From positions 59,849 to 123,848 of the forward strand of contig PBKW01000009.1 of the NCBI GenBank assembly GCA_002721615.1: a DNA stretch of 64,000 nt, read 5' to 3'. The DNA is from Chloroflexota bacterium (lineage in GTDB: Bacteria > Chloroflexota > Dehalococcoidia > Lucifugimonadales > Lucifugimonadaceae). The notes beneath the pieces are model-generated. The model saw only the letters and a list, made by a program, of their open reading frames with translations. It did no database searches and was not told where the DNA came from. Each line of letters starts with the position of its first letter. Within the stretch, counting starts at the first letter, position 1. The position numbers and the translations under genes were made by a program. Shown here piece after piece: positions 8,876 to 17,807 of the stretch.

Positions 8876-9420
8876 TGACAACAAATTCAAGTGGACGAAA
8901 TAATTCTAGAAATTCTCGTAATAACCCTAAGGATAATGATGGGATTGTAGAGAAAGTAGTTCAAGTAAGAAGGGTAACAAAAGTAGTTAAAGGAGGAAGA
9001 AATCTTAGGTTTTCAGCTATGGTAGTTGCTGGTGATAGAAAAGGAAAAGTGGGAGTGGCTTCGGGAAAAGGTGCTGCTGTTCCAGATGCTGTTAGAAAAG
9101 CATCTACTAACGCTAGAAAAAACATGGTAAAGGTACAAATGAAAGGAACTACTTTACCTTATCAAGTGAATGCAAAATATGGAGCTGCAAAAATAATGTT
9201 GAAACCTGCTTCTCCAGGAACGGGAGTTATAGCAGGTGGAGGAATAAGAGCGGTTATGGAAGCAGTAGGTGTTCAAGATGTATTATCTAAAAATTTTGGT
9301 TCTAATAATCCTGTGAATACTGTTAAGGCTACTGTAAAAGCATTAGTTAGTTTAAAAGATCCAGATCATCATATATCTATTAGAAAAAGTAATTCTGAAG
9401 AGAAGGTAAATGATGAGTAA
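8875..9420 (+). CDS. rpsE: 30S ribosomal protein S5
   Basis: S5 acts in decoding accuracy at the mRNA entry side. After a 25-residue Asn/Ser/Arg-rich lead (SSGRNNSRNSRNN), the normal protein follows: VQVRRVTKVVKGGRNLRFSAMVVAGDRKG-type motifs, GKGAAVPDAVRKA, and PASPGTGVIAGGGIRAVMEAVG. At 181 residues it is slightly long because of that lead. Its 3' end overlaps rpmD. Confidence 0.96.
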   Translation: MTTNSSGRNNSRNSRNNPKDNDGIVEKVVQVRRVTKVVKGGRNLRFSAMVVAGDRKGKVGVASGKGAAVPDAVRKASTNARKNMVKVQMKGTTLPYQVNAKYGAAKIMLKPASPGTGVIAGGGIRAVMEAVGVQDVLSKNFGSNNPVNTVKATVKALVSLKDPDHHISIRKSNSEEKVNDE

Positions 9421-9595
9421 TATTATGATTGAACAAGTAAAAAGTTATATAGGATCTAATAAGAAACAAAGAGATACTTTAAGGGCATTGGGTCTAGGAA
9501 AAATAGGAGATTCTGTTGTTAAAGAAGATTCGAAAGTTGTATTAGGTATGATTTCAAAAGTTTCTCATTTATTGAAGATAGAAAATATAAAATAG
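9410..9595 (+). CDS. rpmD: 50S ribosomal protein L30
   Basis: L30 is a small 50S protein. The 61 residues carry IEQVKSYIGSNKKQRDTLRALGLGKIGDSVV, the family signature, and end in HLLKIE. ATGs at 9410, 9413 and 9425 are all possible. The first two overlap the rpsE stop by 11 or 8 bases and give the usual length, with an AAGG upstream, so I prefer one of these. Confidence 0.93.
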   Translation: MMSNIMIEQVKSYIGSNKKQRDTLRALGLGKIGDSVVKEDSKVVLGMISKVSHLLKIENIK

Positions 9596-9604
9596 GTGTT
9601 CAAT

Positions 9605-10081
9605 ATGGTTGAATTACATAAATTGAAGCCACCCGTAGGCGCAAAATCTAATAGAAAAAGAAAAGGTAGAGGAGATGGGAGTAATAAAGGCTCTTATTCA
9701 GGAAGAGGATTAAAAGGTCAAAAGGCTAGATCAGGAGGATCCCTTCCATTATTCTTTGAAGGGGGACAGTTGCCTCTAGTAAAGAAATTACCTTTCATGA
9801 GAGGTTTTTATAACAGGTTTCGTAAATCGTATCTTCCAATCAATTTGGATAAATTGGAAATTTTATTTGAATCTGGAGATAAAGTGAACCCTGAAATATT
9901 ATATGAGAAAAATATAATTTCTAAGAAAAATTCTTTGGTGAAGATTCTTGGTAAGGGAGATTTGACTAAGTCGCTTGTTGTTTCAGCACATGGATTCAGT
10001 AAAAATGCAAAAGAAAAAATAGAGAAAGCAGGTGGCTCAATAGAGAAAATTGAATCTAAAGATGGAGTAATTGATGAATAG
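9605..10081 (+). CDS. rplO: 50S ribosomal protein L15
   Basis: L15 is a late-assembly 50S protein. I start at the ATG at 9605 (MVELHKLKPPVGAKSNRKRKGRG), with AGGT seven bases before it, not at the GTG at 9596. The Gly/Arg-rich N-terminal arm (SGRGLKGQKARSGG) and the FEGGQLPLVKKLP motif are typical. The final stop overlaps the secY start. Confidence 0.96.
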   Translation: MVELHKLKPPVGAKSNRKRKGRGDGSNKGSYSGRGLKGQKARSGGSLPLFFEGGQLPLVKKLPFMRGFYNRFRKSYLPINLDKLEILFESGDKVNPEILYEKNIISKKNSLVKILGKGDLTKSLVVSAHGFSKNAKEKIEKAGGSIEKIESKDGVIDE

Positions 10082-11441
10082 TTCTTCATCTTATCAAGGA
10101 AAAAAAAATACATCTAATAAGCCTGCTTTATTGCAAGCAATGATTGATGCATTTAGAGTTCCTGATCTTAGATTTAGAATTTTATTCACATTGGGTATAT
10201 TAGTTATTTTCAGATTTTTTGCTCATGTTCCGGTACCTGGTGTTAATAGAGATGCTTTGGCATCTGCTTTTCAAAGTAATCCTCTTCTAGGATTCTTAGA
10301 TCTTTTTTCAGGAGGCGCATTAAGAAATTTAAGTATAGCTGCCTTAGGTGTTTACCCTTATATTACTTCATCGATTATTATGCAGATTCTTACCCCTGTG
10401 ATTCCTACTTTAAAAGAAATGTCTCAGGATGGAGAATCTGGTCGAGCTAAAATCAATCAATTTACTCATTATTTGATGATTCCTATTGCTTTTGTTCAGG
10501 GATGGGGACAATTAACGGTTTTGCAGAATTCTTTTGGTGGTGTTCCTGTAATTTCCGGAATAGGATTTTCTGGAGGAAATGCTATTAGTACATTATCAAT
10601 ATTACTAGCTATGACAGCAGGAACAGCAATACTTGTTTGGATGGGAGAACTTGTAACTGAAAAAGGTATTGGAAATGGTGTTTCCTTAATAATATTCGCT
10701 GGAATTGTTTCTGCTATTCCTCAGCTTTTAGGTCAAGGATTGTTACTTAGGAATCAAACATTTCAATTAATTCTTTTAGTGATAATTGGATTAGTAATAG
10801 TATATTTAATTGTTGTCTTTACTGAAGCTCAGAGAAGAATTCCTGTTCAATATGGAAAAAGTATTTTTAGAGGAGGAAAGATGTATAGGCAATCGGGAGC
10901 ATCTTTTATTCCTTTAAGAGTAAATTCTGCTGGAATGATTCCTTTGATTTTTGCTTTTTCATTATTAATTCTTCCTGCTACTGTTGCTAGTTATTTTGTT
11001 GATCCTTCTAGTGATTCTATTGGTTCTAGAATTGCAGAGACTTTAGCAAATTTTTTGGGACCTGCAAGTACAGGTTATTGGGTATTGGTTTTTATTATGG
11101 TAATGGCATTCACTTTTTTCTATGCATTAGTAATGTTTAATCAACAAAATATTGCTGATAATTTGCAGAAAAATGGAGGTTTTGTTCCAGGAATTAGACC
11201 TGGTAATCCAACTCATGAATATCTTATGAAAGTTATGGTAAGGATTACTTGGGCTGGTGCTATATTTCTTGCATTTGTTGCTGTAATGCCATATTTAGCA
11301 GGGTTAATTACTAATCTTGGAGCTGCTGCTAGTATTATGAGTAGTACTAGTTTGTTGATCATGGTAGGTGTAGCTTTAGATACTTTACGTCAATTAGAAT
11401 CACAGCTTCTCATGCGAAATTATGAAGGCTTTTTGGATTAA
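10074..11441 (+). CDS. secY: Protein translocase subunit SecY
   Basis: SecY is the channel of the Sec machinery in the cytoplasmic membrane. The ~455-residue chain shows ten hydrophobic segments. Landmarks are FAHVPVPGVNRDAL, FSGGALRNLSIAALGVYPYI near TM2, the GIGNGVSLIIFAG loop, RRIPVQYGK in the cytosolic loop and the NQQNIADNLQKNGGFVPGIRPG segment. The start is the ATG at 10074, which overlaps the rplO stop; a TTG lies one codon upstream. Placement between rplO and adk is the classical spc order. SecE and SecG are not in this window. Confidence 0.97.
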   Translation: MNSSSSYQGKKNTSNKPALLQAMIDAFRVPDLRFRILFTLGILVIFRFFAHVPVPGVNRDALASAFQSNPLLGFLDLFSGGALRNLSIAALGVYPYITSSIIMQILTPVIPTLKEMSQDGESGRAKINQFTHYLMIPIAFVQGWGQLTVLQNSFGGVPVISGIGFSGGNAISTLSILLAMTAGTAILVWMGELVTEKGIGNGVSLIIFAGIVSAIPQLLGQGLLLRNQTFQLILLVIIGLVIVYLIVVFTEAQRRIPVQYGKSIFRGGKMYRQSGASFIPLRVNSAGMIPLIFAFSLLILPATVASYFVDPSSDSIGSRIAETLANFLGPASTGYWVLVFIMVMAFTFFYALVMFNQQNIADNLQKNGGFVPGIRPGNPTHEYLMKVMVRITWAGAIFLAFVAVMPYLAGLITNLGAAASIMSSTSLLIMVGVALDTLRQLESQLLMRNYEGFLD

Positions 11442-11458
11442 TTATATGTAGGTATGTT

Positions 11459-12001
11459 GTGATTGTAGTTTTTTTAGGACCTCCAGGAGCGGGGAAAGGC
11501 ACCCAAGCCAAGAAATTATCTGATTATTTTGAATGGAGACATTTGTCAACAGGTGATTTGTTGCGTAATGAAGTGAAAAATAAAACTGAATTAGGATTAT
11601 TGGCTAACGAATTTATGAGAAAAGGAGATTTAGTTCCAGATAGTATTATTATAAATATGATTTCTAATATCTTAGAAAATCAAAATTCTGGTATTGTGTT
11701 AGATGGGTTTCCTCGTACTATAGATCAAGCTAAATCTTTAAGACTTTCTCTTGAAGAAATAAGTAAAAAAATTGATAAAGTGTTGTTTTTAGATGTAGAA
11801 GAATCAAATATTACCTCTAGGCTCTCTCAGAGAGGAAGAAAGGATGATGATCCTGAAGTGATTTTGAATAGATTGAGAACATATGGCGAATTAACTCAAC
11901 CATTAATTTCTTTTTATCAGAAAGAAGGATTAATTGAAAAAATTGATGGAAATGGAACTGAGGAAAACGTTTTTAACAACTTATTAAAAGTTGTGGCATG
12001 A
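11459..12001 (+). CDS. adk: Adenylate kinase, short-LID form
   Basis: This enzyme interconverts ATP + AMP and 2 ADP. The start is GTG (IVVFLGPPGAGKGTQAKK), with the P-loop at residues 7-15. HLSTGDLLR and LDGFPRTIDQA match the AMP-binding parts. The LID is minimal (RGRKDDDPEVILNRL), with no inserted zinc or beta-hairpin domain, which explains the 180-residue length. This short form is known in other phyla. It sits between secY and map as in many bacteria. Confidence 0.96.
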   Translation: MIVVFLGPPGAGKGTQAKKLSDYFEWRHLSTGDLLRNEVKNKTELGLLANEFMRKGDLVPDSIIINMISNILENQNSGIVLDGFPRTIDQAKSLRLSLEEISKKIDKVLFLDVEESNITSRLSQRGRKDDDPEVILNRLRTYGELTQPLISFYQKEGLIEKIDGNGTEENVFNNLLKVVA

Positions 12002-12074
12002 ATTTTTATGGATTTTATCTAAAGGAATATATATAATTTTGCATCGCACGAAAACTAAAATTGAAAATATTGGA

Positions 12075-12851
12075 ATGAAAGTGAGTAATTCAATCTCTTT
12101 GAAATCAAATAAAGAATTAGCTTTTATGAAAGAAGCTGGTGCTATAGTTGCAGATGTTATGCAAACAGTAGTATCAAAAGTTGATCCAGGAATAACCACT
12201 AAGGAATTGGATGATATAGCTTTAAAAGAGATAAGTGCTTCGGGAGCTAAACCTGCATTCTTAGGATATTTAGGTTTTCCTGCTTGTTTTTGTATTTCTG
12301 TGAATGATGAAATTGTTCATGGTATTCCTAGTGACAGAAAATTATTTGAAGGAGATATAGTTAGTATTGATGGTGGAGTAATTGTGAATGGATACTATAG
12401 TGATCATGCAGTGACAGTTCCAGTTGGAAAAATCACTGAGAAACTTGATAATTTGATTTTTGATACTCGAAAATCTCTTTATAAAGCTATTGAATTGTGT
12501 AAAGAGGATAATAGAATTGGGGATATAGGAAATGCAATAGAGTCTTATATTATACCCAAGAAATATGGTTTAGTAAGAGAATATGTAGGACATGGAATCG
12601 GTAGGAATTTACATGAAGGTCCCCAAATACCTAATTATGGAGAAAAAGAAACTGGGCTAAAATTAAATAATGGAATGGTAATTGCGATAGAGCCTATGAT
12701 TAATATAGGCGGAGAAAAAACAGTTTTATGTGACGATGGCTGGACTGTTAAGACAGCTGATGGTTCTCAATCTGCTCATTTTGAACATACAGTTGCAATT
12801 ACAGAAGAAGGACCAATAATTTTAACTGAAAATGGAGAAAAAAATGGCTAA
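12075..12851 (+). CDS. map: Methionine aminopeptidase type I
   Basis: This removes initiator Met from nascent proteins. The pita-bread fold motifs are all visible: [10 protein letters not shown], the metal-ligand stretch [32 protein letters not shown] and AIEPMIN, so the five metal ligands appear intact. The frame is open back to 11991 inside adk, but the extra residues are not MAP-like. I start at the ATG at 12075 (258 residues); a GTG at 12081 with TGGA upstream is an alternative. The 3' end overlaps infA by 8 bases. Confidence 0.93.
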   Translation: MKVSNSISLKSNKELAFMKEAGAIVADVMQTVVSKVDPGITTKELDDIALKEISASGAKPAFLGYLGFPACFCISVNDEIVHGIPSDRKLFEGDIVSIDGGVIVNGYYSDHAVTVPVGKITEKLDNLIFDTRKSLYKAIELCKEDNRIGDIGNAIESYIIPKKYGLVREYVGHGIGRNLHEGPQIPNYGEKETGLKLNNGMVIAIEPMINIGGEKTVLCDDGWTVKTADGSQSAHFEHTVAITEEGPIILTENGEKNG

Positions 12852-13062
12852 AAAAGAAGCCATAGAAGTAGAAGGAAAAGTGACTGAAGCTTTGCCAAAT
12901 GCAAATTTTAGGATAGAGTTGGCAAACGGACATAAGGTTTTGGCTCATGTTTCTGGAAAAATAAGAATGCATTTTATTAGGGTAATTCCTGGTGATCGTG
13001 TTTTGGTAGAGTTGTCGCCATATGATTTAACTAGAGGTAGAATTACTTATAGATTTAAATAA
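12844..13062 (+). CDS. infA: Translation initiation factor IF-1
   Basis: IF-1 is a 72-residue OB-fold protein that blocks the A-site during initiation. The ATG at 12844 ([23 protein letters not shown]) is preceded by GGAG at 12834, six bases away, so the in-frame ATG at 12832 is not needed. The [19 protein letters not shown] and [17 protein letters not shown] motifs are canonical. It overlaps the map stop. Confidence 0.97.
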   Translation: MAKKEAIEVEGKVTEALPNANFRIELANGHKVLAHVSGKIRMHFIRVIPGDRVLVELSPYDLTRGRITYRFK

Positions 13063-13088
13063 AAATCTTAGAATATTAAGGTGATTAA

Positions 13089-13202
13089 GTGAAAGTAAAA
13101 GCTTCAATAAAAAAAAGATGTAATAATTGTAAAATTATTAAGAGAAGAGGTTCTCTTATGGTGATTTGTAAAAACCCAAAGTGTAAACAGAAACAAGGAT
13201 AA
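13089..13202 (+). CDS. rpmJ: 50S ribosomal protein L36, zinc-ribbon type
   Basis: A 37-residue frame starting at GTG 13089 with AAGGTG five bases upstream. It translates as [20 protein letters not shown] and then [15 protein letters not shown]. Cysteines at residues 11, 14, 27 and 32 form the four-Cys zinc ribbon of L36. It fills the gap between infA and rpsM exactly where rpmJ is expected, and its stop is two bases before the rpsM start. Confidence 0.96.
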   Translation: MKVKASIKKRCNNCKIIKRRGSLMVICKNPKCKQKQG

Positions 13203-13204
13203 AT

Positions 13205-13588
13205 ATGGCAATAGTATTAGGTGTAAATATTCCCGATAATAAAAGAATTGAAAATGCTTTGACTAAAATCCAAGGTATAGGTCCTACGATATCCAAAAAT
13301 ATTCTTAATAATGCTGGAATAATTGATAACCCTAGAGTGCATGAATTAGCTGAAGAAGATATGGCAAGGATCAGATCTGCTATTGATGGATTGAACCTTA
13401 ATCTTGAAGGTGATCTAAAAAGAGAAATTAGAGATAATATTAGAAGATTAGTTGATATTAAAAGTTATAAAGGTTCGAGGCACAGGAAAGGGCTTCCTGC
13501 AAATGGTCAGAGAACTAAAACAAATGCTAGAACTAAAAGAGGCAGAAAAACTGCTGTAGCTGGTAATAAACAAACACCCAAACATTAA
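13205..13588 (+). CDS. rpsM: 30S ribosomal protein S13
   Basis: S13 is a 30S head protein contacting the P-site tRNA and the 50S. The 127 residues include [23 protein letters not shown] (helix-hairpin-helix), [23 protein letters not shown] and the basic tail [14 protein letters not shown]. It begins the alpha operon part and lies two bases after rpmJ. Confidence 0.97.
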   Translation: MAIVLGVNIPDNKRIENALTKIQGIGPTISKNILNNAGIIDNPRVHELAEEDMARIRSAIDGLNLNLEGDLKREIRDNIRRLVDIKSYKGSRHRKGLPANGQRTKTNARTKRGRKTAVAGNKQTPKH

Positions 13589-13605
13589 TATGGAGAAATA
13601 TAGTT

Positions 13606-13992
13606 ATGGCTAGAAAACCTAGAGATAGGAAAAAAGAAAGAAGATTTATTCCTAGATGTAAAGCTTATATTTATGCTACTTTCAATAATACTATTGTGAC
13701 TTTAACTGATCCAGGTGGAAGTGTACTTGCTACTTCTAGTGCTGGAGCAGTTGGGTTTTCTGGATCTAGAAAATCTAGTGCTTTTGCAGCTCAGAGAACT
13801 GCTGAAGCTGTTGTTAAAAAAGCAGAAGGATTTGGTGTTAAATCTATAAATATTATTGTTAAAGGTCCAGGTGCAGGTAGAGAAGCAGCTATAAGGGCTT
13901 TGCAAGCAAATGGAATGCATGTAGTTAGTATTAAAGATGTTACTCCTATACCACACAATGGTTGTAGGCCTCCAAAGAAAAGAAGAGTTTAA
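13606..13992 (+). CDS. rpsK: 30S ribosomal protein S11
   Basis: S11 lies at the 30S platform near the mRNA exit. The 128 residues carry [37 protein letters not shown], the [15 protein letters not shown] stretch and the C-terminal [18 protein letters not shown], all diagnostic and complete. Confidence 0.97.
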   Translation: MARKPRDRKKERRFIPRCKAYIYATFNNTIVTLTDPGGSVLATSSAGAVGFSGSRKSSAFAAQRTAEAVVKKAEGFGVKSINIIVKGPGAGREAAIRALQANGMHVVSIKDVTPIPHNGCRPPKKRRV

Positions 13993-14013
13993 TCAAAATA
14001 TATAAGGATCTAA

Positions 14014-14622
14014 ATGTCAAGAGATATATCACCAAAATGTAAATCATGTAGAAAATTTGGAATGAAAATGTGTTCTAAGCCTCCAGGTAAATGTGCATTT
14101 GAAAAGAGAAGAGGAAATAGAAATACATTTACTAGAAGGCTTTCTGATCATGGAACTCAACTTAAAGAAAAACAAAAGGCTAGAGTTACTTATGGTGTTC
14201 AAGAACGACAGTTCCGTAGATACATGAATTTAGCTGGAAGATCAGAAGGAATTACAGGTGATAATTTAATAAAAATTTTAGAAAGTAGATTGGACAATGT
14301 TGCTTATCGATTAGGTTTTGGAGAATCAAGACAACAAATCAGGCAATGGATTAATCATGGACATATCACTGTTAATCAAAAGAAAGTTAATATTCCTAGT
14401 TATCAAATCAAACCGGGAGATAAAATATCTTTTAAGGAAACTTCAAAGAAGAAAACTTTCTTTGATACAGTAACTCAAACAATTGGTTCACGTACAGTCC
14501 CTGATTGGCTTCAGTGTGATAATAGTGATATTTCTGGTGTTGTTTTAAAGATGCCAGAAGTTACAGGAATAGATATAGGAATTAATACTAGGCTTATAGT
14601 TGAATATTATTCAAGGAGATAG
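14014..14622 (+). CDS. rpsD: 30S ribosomal protein S4, cysteine-containing N-terminus
   Basis: S4 is a primary 16S binder and assembly starter. The 202 residues carry the S4 RNA-binding core (LESRLDNVAYRLGF, RQWINHGHITVNQKKVNIPSY). The N-terminus has four cysteines at 9, 12, 20 and 27, resembling the zinc-binding form of S4, although the spacing of the last two is tighter than in Thermus S4 as I remember it. It precedes rpoA by eight bases. Confidence 0.95.
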   Translation: MSRDISPKCKSCRKFGMKMCSKPPGKCAFEKRRGNRNTFTRRLSDHGTQLKEKQKARVTYGVQERQFRRYMNLAGRSEGITGDNLIKILESRLDNVAYRLGFGESRQQIRQWINHGHITVNQKKVNIPSYQIKPGDKISFKETSKKKTFFDTVTQTIGSRTVPDWLQCDNSDISGVVLKMPEVTGIDIGINTRLIVEYYSRR

Positions 14623-14630
14623 ATGCAATA

Positions 14631-15647
14631 ATGCAAGAAGAAATAGAAAAACTTTATGGATTAAATACTGTAGAAGATGCTACAGAAGAAGAAAAAGAAG
14701 AACTCAAAATTTCTTTTAAAATAATTGAAGAAAATGAAAAGTATGGAAAGTTTGTTCTTGAACCATTGTCAAAAGGTTGGGGAGATACTTTAGGTAATCC
14801 TTTACGAAGAACATTGTTAAATTCTCTTCCAGGTGCAGCAATTACATGGGCTCGTATAGGTGGAGTTGAACATGAATATTCTTCATTGGATGGCATTAAA
14901 GAAGAAGTATTGGAATTATTATTAAATTTAAAAAATGTTAGAGTGAAAGCTTTGACTGATCGGTCAGGTAGGCTTAGACTTGAGGCTAATGGTGTTGGTG
15001 AAGTCACTGGAGCTGATATTATGTCTAGTGCTGATTTTGAAATTGTTAATGGAGATGTACATTTAGCTTCTTTAGATTCTCAAGATTCGATATTAGAAGT
15101 AGAATTAAATGTGGAGACTGGAACAGGTTATATTCCTGCAGACAAGGAAGCTCAAGAAGGATTACCTATAGGTGTTTTACCTGTAGATGCAATATTCACC
15201 CCTATTAAGAAAGTTAATGTTGATGTAGAAAGCACTAGAGTTGGAAAAAGATCTGATCTTGAAAAATTAACTATTGAAGTTTGGACAGATGGTACGATCG
15301 ACCCTCTAAATGCGGTAAAAAAATCATCAGATTTACTTATGAATAGATTCTTTCAAATTAAAGAAGCTAAAGATAGAACTGAAGAAGAACCTACTGCTAT
15401 TTCAACTGGAGTAACACCTGAAATTTATAATACTTTAGTAGAGAATTTAGACTTGTCAGCTAGAACTTTAAATTGTCTAAAAAGGGCTAATTTAAATAGA
15501 GTTGGAGACGTGATAGCTGTACCAAGAGCAGAGTTATTGAAAATAAGAAATTTTGGTCAAAGGTCAGTCACAGAGTTATTTGAAAAGCTTGAAAGTCATG
15601 GGGTTACTCCTGAAGGTTCAGTAAATAAATCAGAAGATGAAGGCTGA
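14631..15647 (+). CDS. rpoA: DNA-directed RNA polymerase subunit alpha
   Basis: Alpha starts RNA polymerase assembly and its C-terminal domain reads UP elements and activators. The 338 residues include the N-terminal signature FVLEPLSKGWGDTLGNPLRRTLLNSLPG, the EEVLELLLNLKNVR segment, and a full C-terminal helix-hairpin-helix domain (NCLKRANLNRVGDVI, LLKIRNFGQRSVTELFEKL). An AAGGAG lies 12 bases upstream of the ATG, slightly far. Position between rpsD and rplQ is classical. Confidence 0.97.
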   Translation: MQEEIEKLYGLNTVEDATEEEKEELKISFKIIEENEKYGKFVLEPLSKGWGDTLGNPLRRTLLNSLPGAAITWARIGGVEHEYSSLDGIKEEVLELLLNLKNVRVKALTDRSGRLRLEANGVGEVTGADIMSSADFEIVNGDVHLASLDSQDSILEVELNVETGTGYIPADKEAQEGLPIGVLPVDAIFTPIKKVNVDVESTRVGKRSDLEKLTIEVWTDGTIDPLNAVKKSSDLLMNRFFQIKEAKDRTEEEPTAISTGVTPEIYNTLVENLDLSARTLNCLKRANLNRVGDVIAVPRAELLKIRNFGQRSVTELFEKLESHGVTPEGSVNKSEDEG

Positions 15648-15664
15648 TATGATTGGAGGAAAAA

Positions 15665-16030
15665 ATGAGGCATAGAGTTTCAGGTTTTAAATTAGGAAGA
15701 AAATCTTCTTCAAGAAAAGCACTATATAAAAATCTTGTAACAGATTTTCTTAAATATGGTTCTATTAAAACTACCCATGCAAAAGCAAAAGCTATTCAAC
15801 CTATAGTTGAGCAAATTATTACTTTAGGCAAAAAAGGAACATATCAAGATAAAAGAATTGTGTCTCGATTTATTATTGATCCTCAAGTTCAAGAGAAAGT
15901 TTTTGGAGAAATAAGTGTAAACTTAAAAGATCGTACAAGTGGTTTTACTAGGATAACTAAATTAGGTTTACGGAAAGGTGATACAGCTCCTATGGCAGAA
16001 ATAAGCCTTGTGGATACTCTAGGAGATTAA
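15665..16030 (+). CDS. rplQ: 50S ribosomal protein L17
   Basis: L17 lies near the exit tunnel. I start at the ATG at 15665 (MRHRVSGFKLGRKSSSRKALYKNLVTDFL-type start), with GGAGG just upstream; the in-frame TTG at 15653 is not needed. This gives 121 residues, the usual length. The KTTHAKAKAIQPIVEQIITLGKKG stretch is typical. truA follows six bases later. Confidence 0.96.
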   Translation: MRHRVSGFKLGRKSSSRKALYKNLVTDFLKYGSIKTTHAKAKAIQPIVEQIITLGKKGTYQDKRIVSRFIIDPQVQEKVFGEISVNLKDRTSGFTRITKLGLRKGDTAPMAEISLVDTLGD

Positions 16031-16036
16031 CTCATT

Positions 16037-16840
16037 ATGTTTGTTGCAGCTGTTTTAGAATATGATGGTACAAATTTTTCAGGTTCACAATTTCAGAAAA
16101 ATTCTCGAACAGTTCAAGGAGAATTAGAATTAGCTCTTCATAAAACTTTTAATATTTATAATAGAGTGAAATTCGCTAGTAGAACTGATTCAGGAGTGCA
16201 TTCTTTAGGACAAATAGTTTTAATTAATATTGATAACGATATTCCAATTCAAAAATTCCCAAAGGTTATTAATGATAATTTACCATTAGATATTAGATTA
16301 AGAGAAATTAAGAAGGTTAATAAATCTTTTGATCCACGAAGAGATGCTCTAGCTAGAGAGTATATTTATAAAATATCTTTAAAAGAATATCTATCTCCTT
16401 TTGAATCAAGATTTTTATCTAATTATGGTTCCAATATAGATTTTTCACTTCTCAAGAAAGCATCATCATTGTTTGAAGGAGTGTATGATTTTAAATCTTT
16501 TTCCGGAAGTTCTTTTAATAATGTAAAATCTTCAGTTAGAAGGATACTAAATATTACTTGTGTAAAAAAGGAAAGATTGATAGAAATAAGAGTTCTAGGA
16601 AACTCCTTTATTCATCAACAATTAAGAAGGATGGTTGCTTTAATGATAAAAATTAGTCAGGGAGAATATGCTCTTACTAAGATACAAGATATGCTTTTTT
16701 CAAACGAAAGAAAAACATTATCATTAATAGCTCCTCCTAATGGACTATATTTGAGTAAAATTTTATATGCTGATGGTTTGTTTGATACTGATTATAATAA
16801 CCAAATCACCGAGGTAGAATATGTCAATTCATCTAAATAG
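16037..16840 (+). CDS. truA: tRNA pseudouridine synthase A
   Basis: TruA isomerises uridines 38-40 of tRNA anticodon stems. The 267-residue chain contains the catalytic-Asp stretch ASRTDSGVHSLGQ and the GSQFQKNSRTVQGELE opening. Later motifs are DPRRDALAREYIYKI and the conserved NSFIHQQLRRMVALMI. It lies between rplQ and rplM, a common arrangement. Its end overlaps the rplM start by 20 bases. Confidence 0.95.
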   Translation: MFVAAVLEYDGTNFSGSQFQKNSRTVQGELELALHKTFNIYNRVKFASRTDSGVHSLGQIVLINIDNDIPIQKFPKVINDNLPLDIRLREIKKVNKSFDPRRDALAREYIYKISLKEYLSPFESRFLSNYGSNIDFSLLKKASSLFEGVYDFKSFSGSSFNNVKSSVRRILNITCVKKERLIEIRVLGNSFIHQQLRRMVALMIKISQGEYALTKIQDMLFSNERKTLSLIAPPNGLYLSKILYADGLFDTDYNNQITEVEYVNSSK

Positions 16841-17378
16841 AATAAATCTTAAAGGGAAAGATGTTACTTCTAAGTGGCATTTAATTGATGCTGATGGAAA
16901 AATTTTAGGTCGACTTGCATCTGAAATTGCAAGATTGTTAATAGGAAAAGATAAACCAACTTATTCTAGGAATTTATTATCTGGAGACTTTGTTGTAGTT
17001 ATAAATTCCCAAGGTATTCGTTTAACGGGAAATAAATCTGAAACAAAAAAATATTGGAGACATAGTGGATATCCAGGTGGAATGAGTGAGATTTCTTTTA
17101 AAGTTATGAAAGAAAAAGATCAACAATTTATTATCAAAAATGCAGTAAAAGGGATGTTACCTAAGAATAAACAGGGAAATAAAATTTTATCAAGACTTAA
17201 AGTTTATGGAGGAAATGATCATCCTCATGAATCTCAAATTATTGCATCTAATAAAGGTTTGAATATCATTTATGATCAAAATGTTGGAAATTTGAATTCT
17301 ACTCAGAAATTAAAAGATCAAAATAATATTTCTAGAAAATCTAAGAAAAAAACACAAAAAGATAAAAATTCAGAATAA
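16821..17378 (+). CDS. rplM: 50S ribosomal protein L13 with basic C-terminal tail
   Basis: L13 is an early 50S assembly protein. The core has WHLIDADGKILGRLASEIARLL, GNKSETKKYWRHSGYPGG and the MLPKNKQGNKILSRLKVYGGNDHPHE signature. It is 185 residues against about 145 usually. The extra ~35 at the end are Asn/Lys-rich (RKSKKKTQKDKNSE), like the tails of S3 and L5 here. GAGG lies just before the ATG, inside truA. Confidence 0.95.
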   Translation: MSIHLNRINLKGKDVTSKWHLIDADGKILGRLASEIARLLIGKDKPTYSRNLLSGDFVVVINSQGIRLTGNKSETKKYWRHSGYPGGMSEISFKVMKEKDQQFIIKNAVKGMLPKNKQGNKILSRLKVYGGNDHPHESQIIASNKGLNIIYDQNVGNLNSTQKLKDQNNISRKSKKKTQKDKNSE

Positions 17379-17405
17379 AATATATATTTGTAAAAAGGTG
17401 CTGAA

Positions 17406-17801
17406 GTGACACAAGAAAAATATTATTACGGAACTGGAAGGAGAAAAAGTGCTATTGCTAGAGTAAGAGTATTTAATACTCCTGGATCTATAACTGTTAA
17501 TGGAAAATCTTTAGAAGATTTTATTACTGTAGATTCATGGAAGCAACATGCAATAAGACCACTTGTAGTTACTGATATGGAAGGTTCTTTGACTGTGAAT
17601 ATTAAAAGTCATGGAGGAGGACTATCTGGTCAAGCTGGCGCTATATCTTTAGGTATTGCTAGAGCTATTATCAATTTAGATCCTAACCTAAGAAAAGCTC
17701 TAAAATCTGCTGGTTTATTGACTCGAGATTCAAGAGTTAAAGAAAGTAAGAAATATGGCCTTAAGAGAGCAAGGAAGGCTCCTCAATATACTAAAAGATA
17801 G
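17406..17801 (+). CDS. rpsI: 30S ribosomal protein S9
   Basis: S9 reaches the P-site tRNA with its C-terminal tail. The start is GTG at 17406, preceded by AAAAAGG about seven bases away. Motifs are YYGTGRRKSAIARVRVF, GGGLSGQAGAISLGIARAI and the terminal DSRVKESKKYGLKRARKAPQYTKR, ending in the essential Lys-Arg. It closes the long + strand block; a T-run follows the stop and prmC converges from the other side. Confidence 0.97.
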   Translation: MTQEKYYYGTGRRKSAIARVRVFNTPGSITVNGKSLEDFITVDSWKQHAIRPLVVTDMEGSLTVNIKSHGGGLSGQAGAISLGIARAIINLDPNLRKALKSAGLLTRDSRVKESKKYGLKRARKAPQYTKR

Positions 17802-17807
17802 TTTTTT

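Noticed and set aside
11991-12074. Extra N-terminal residues of the map frame
   Set aside because: They overlap adk and look unlike any methionine aminopeptidase; the ATG at 12075 gives the usual length.
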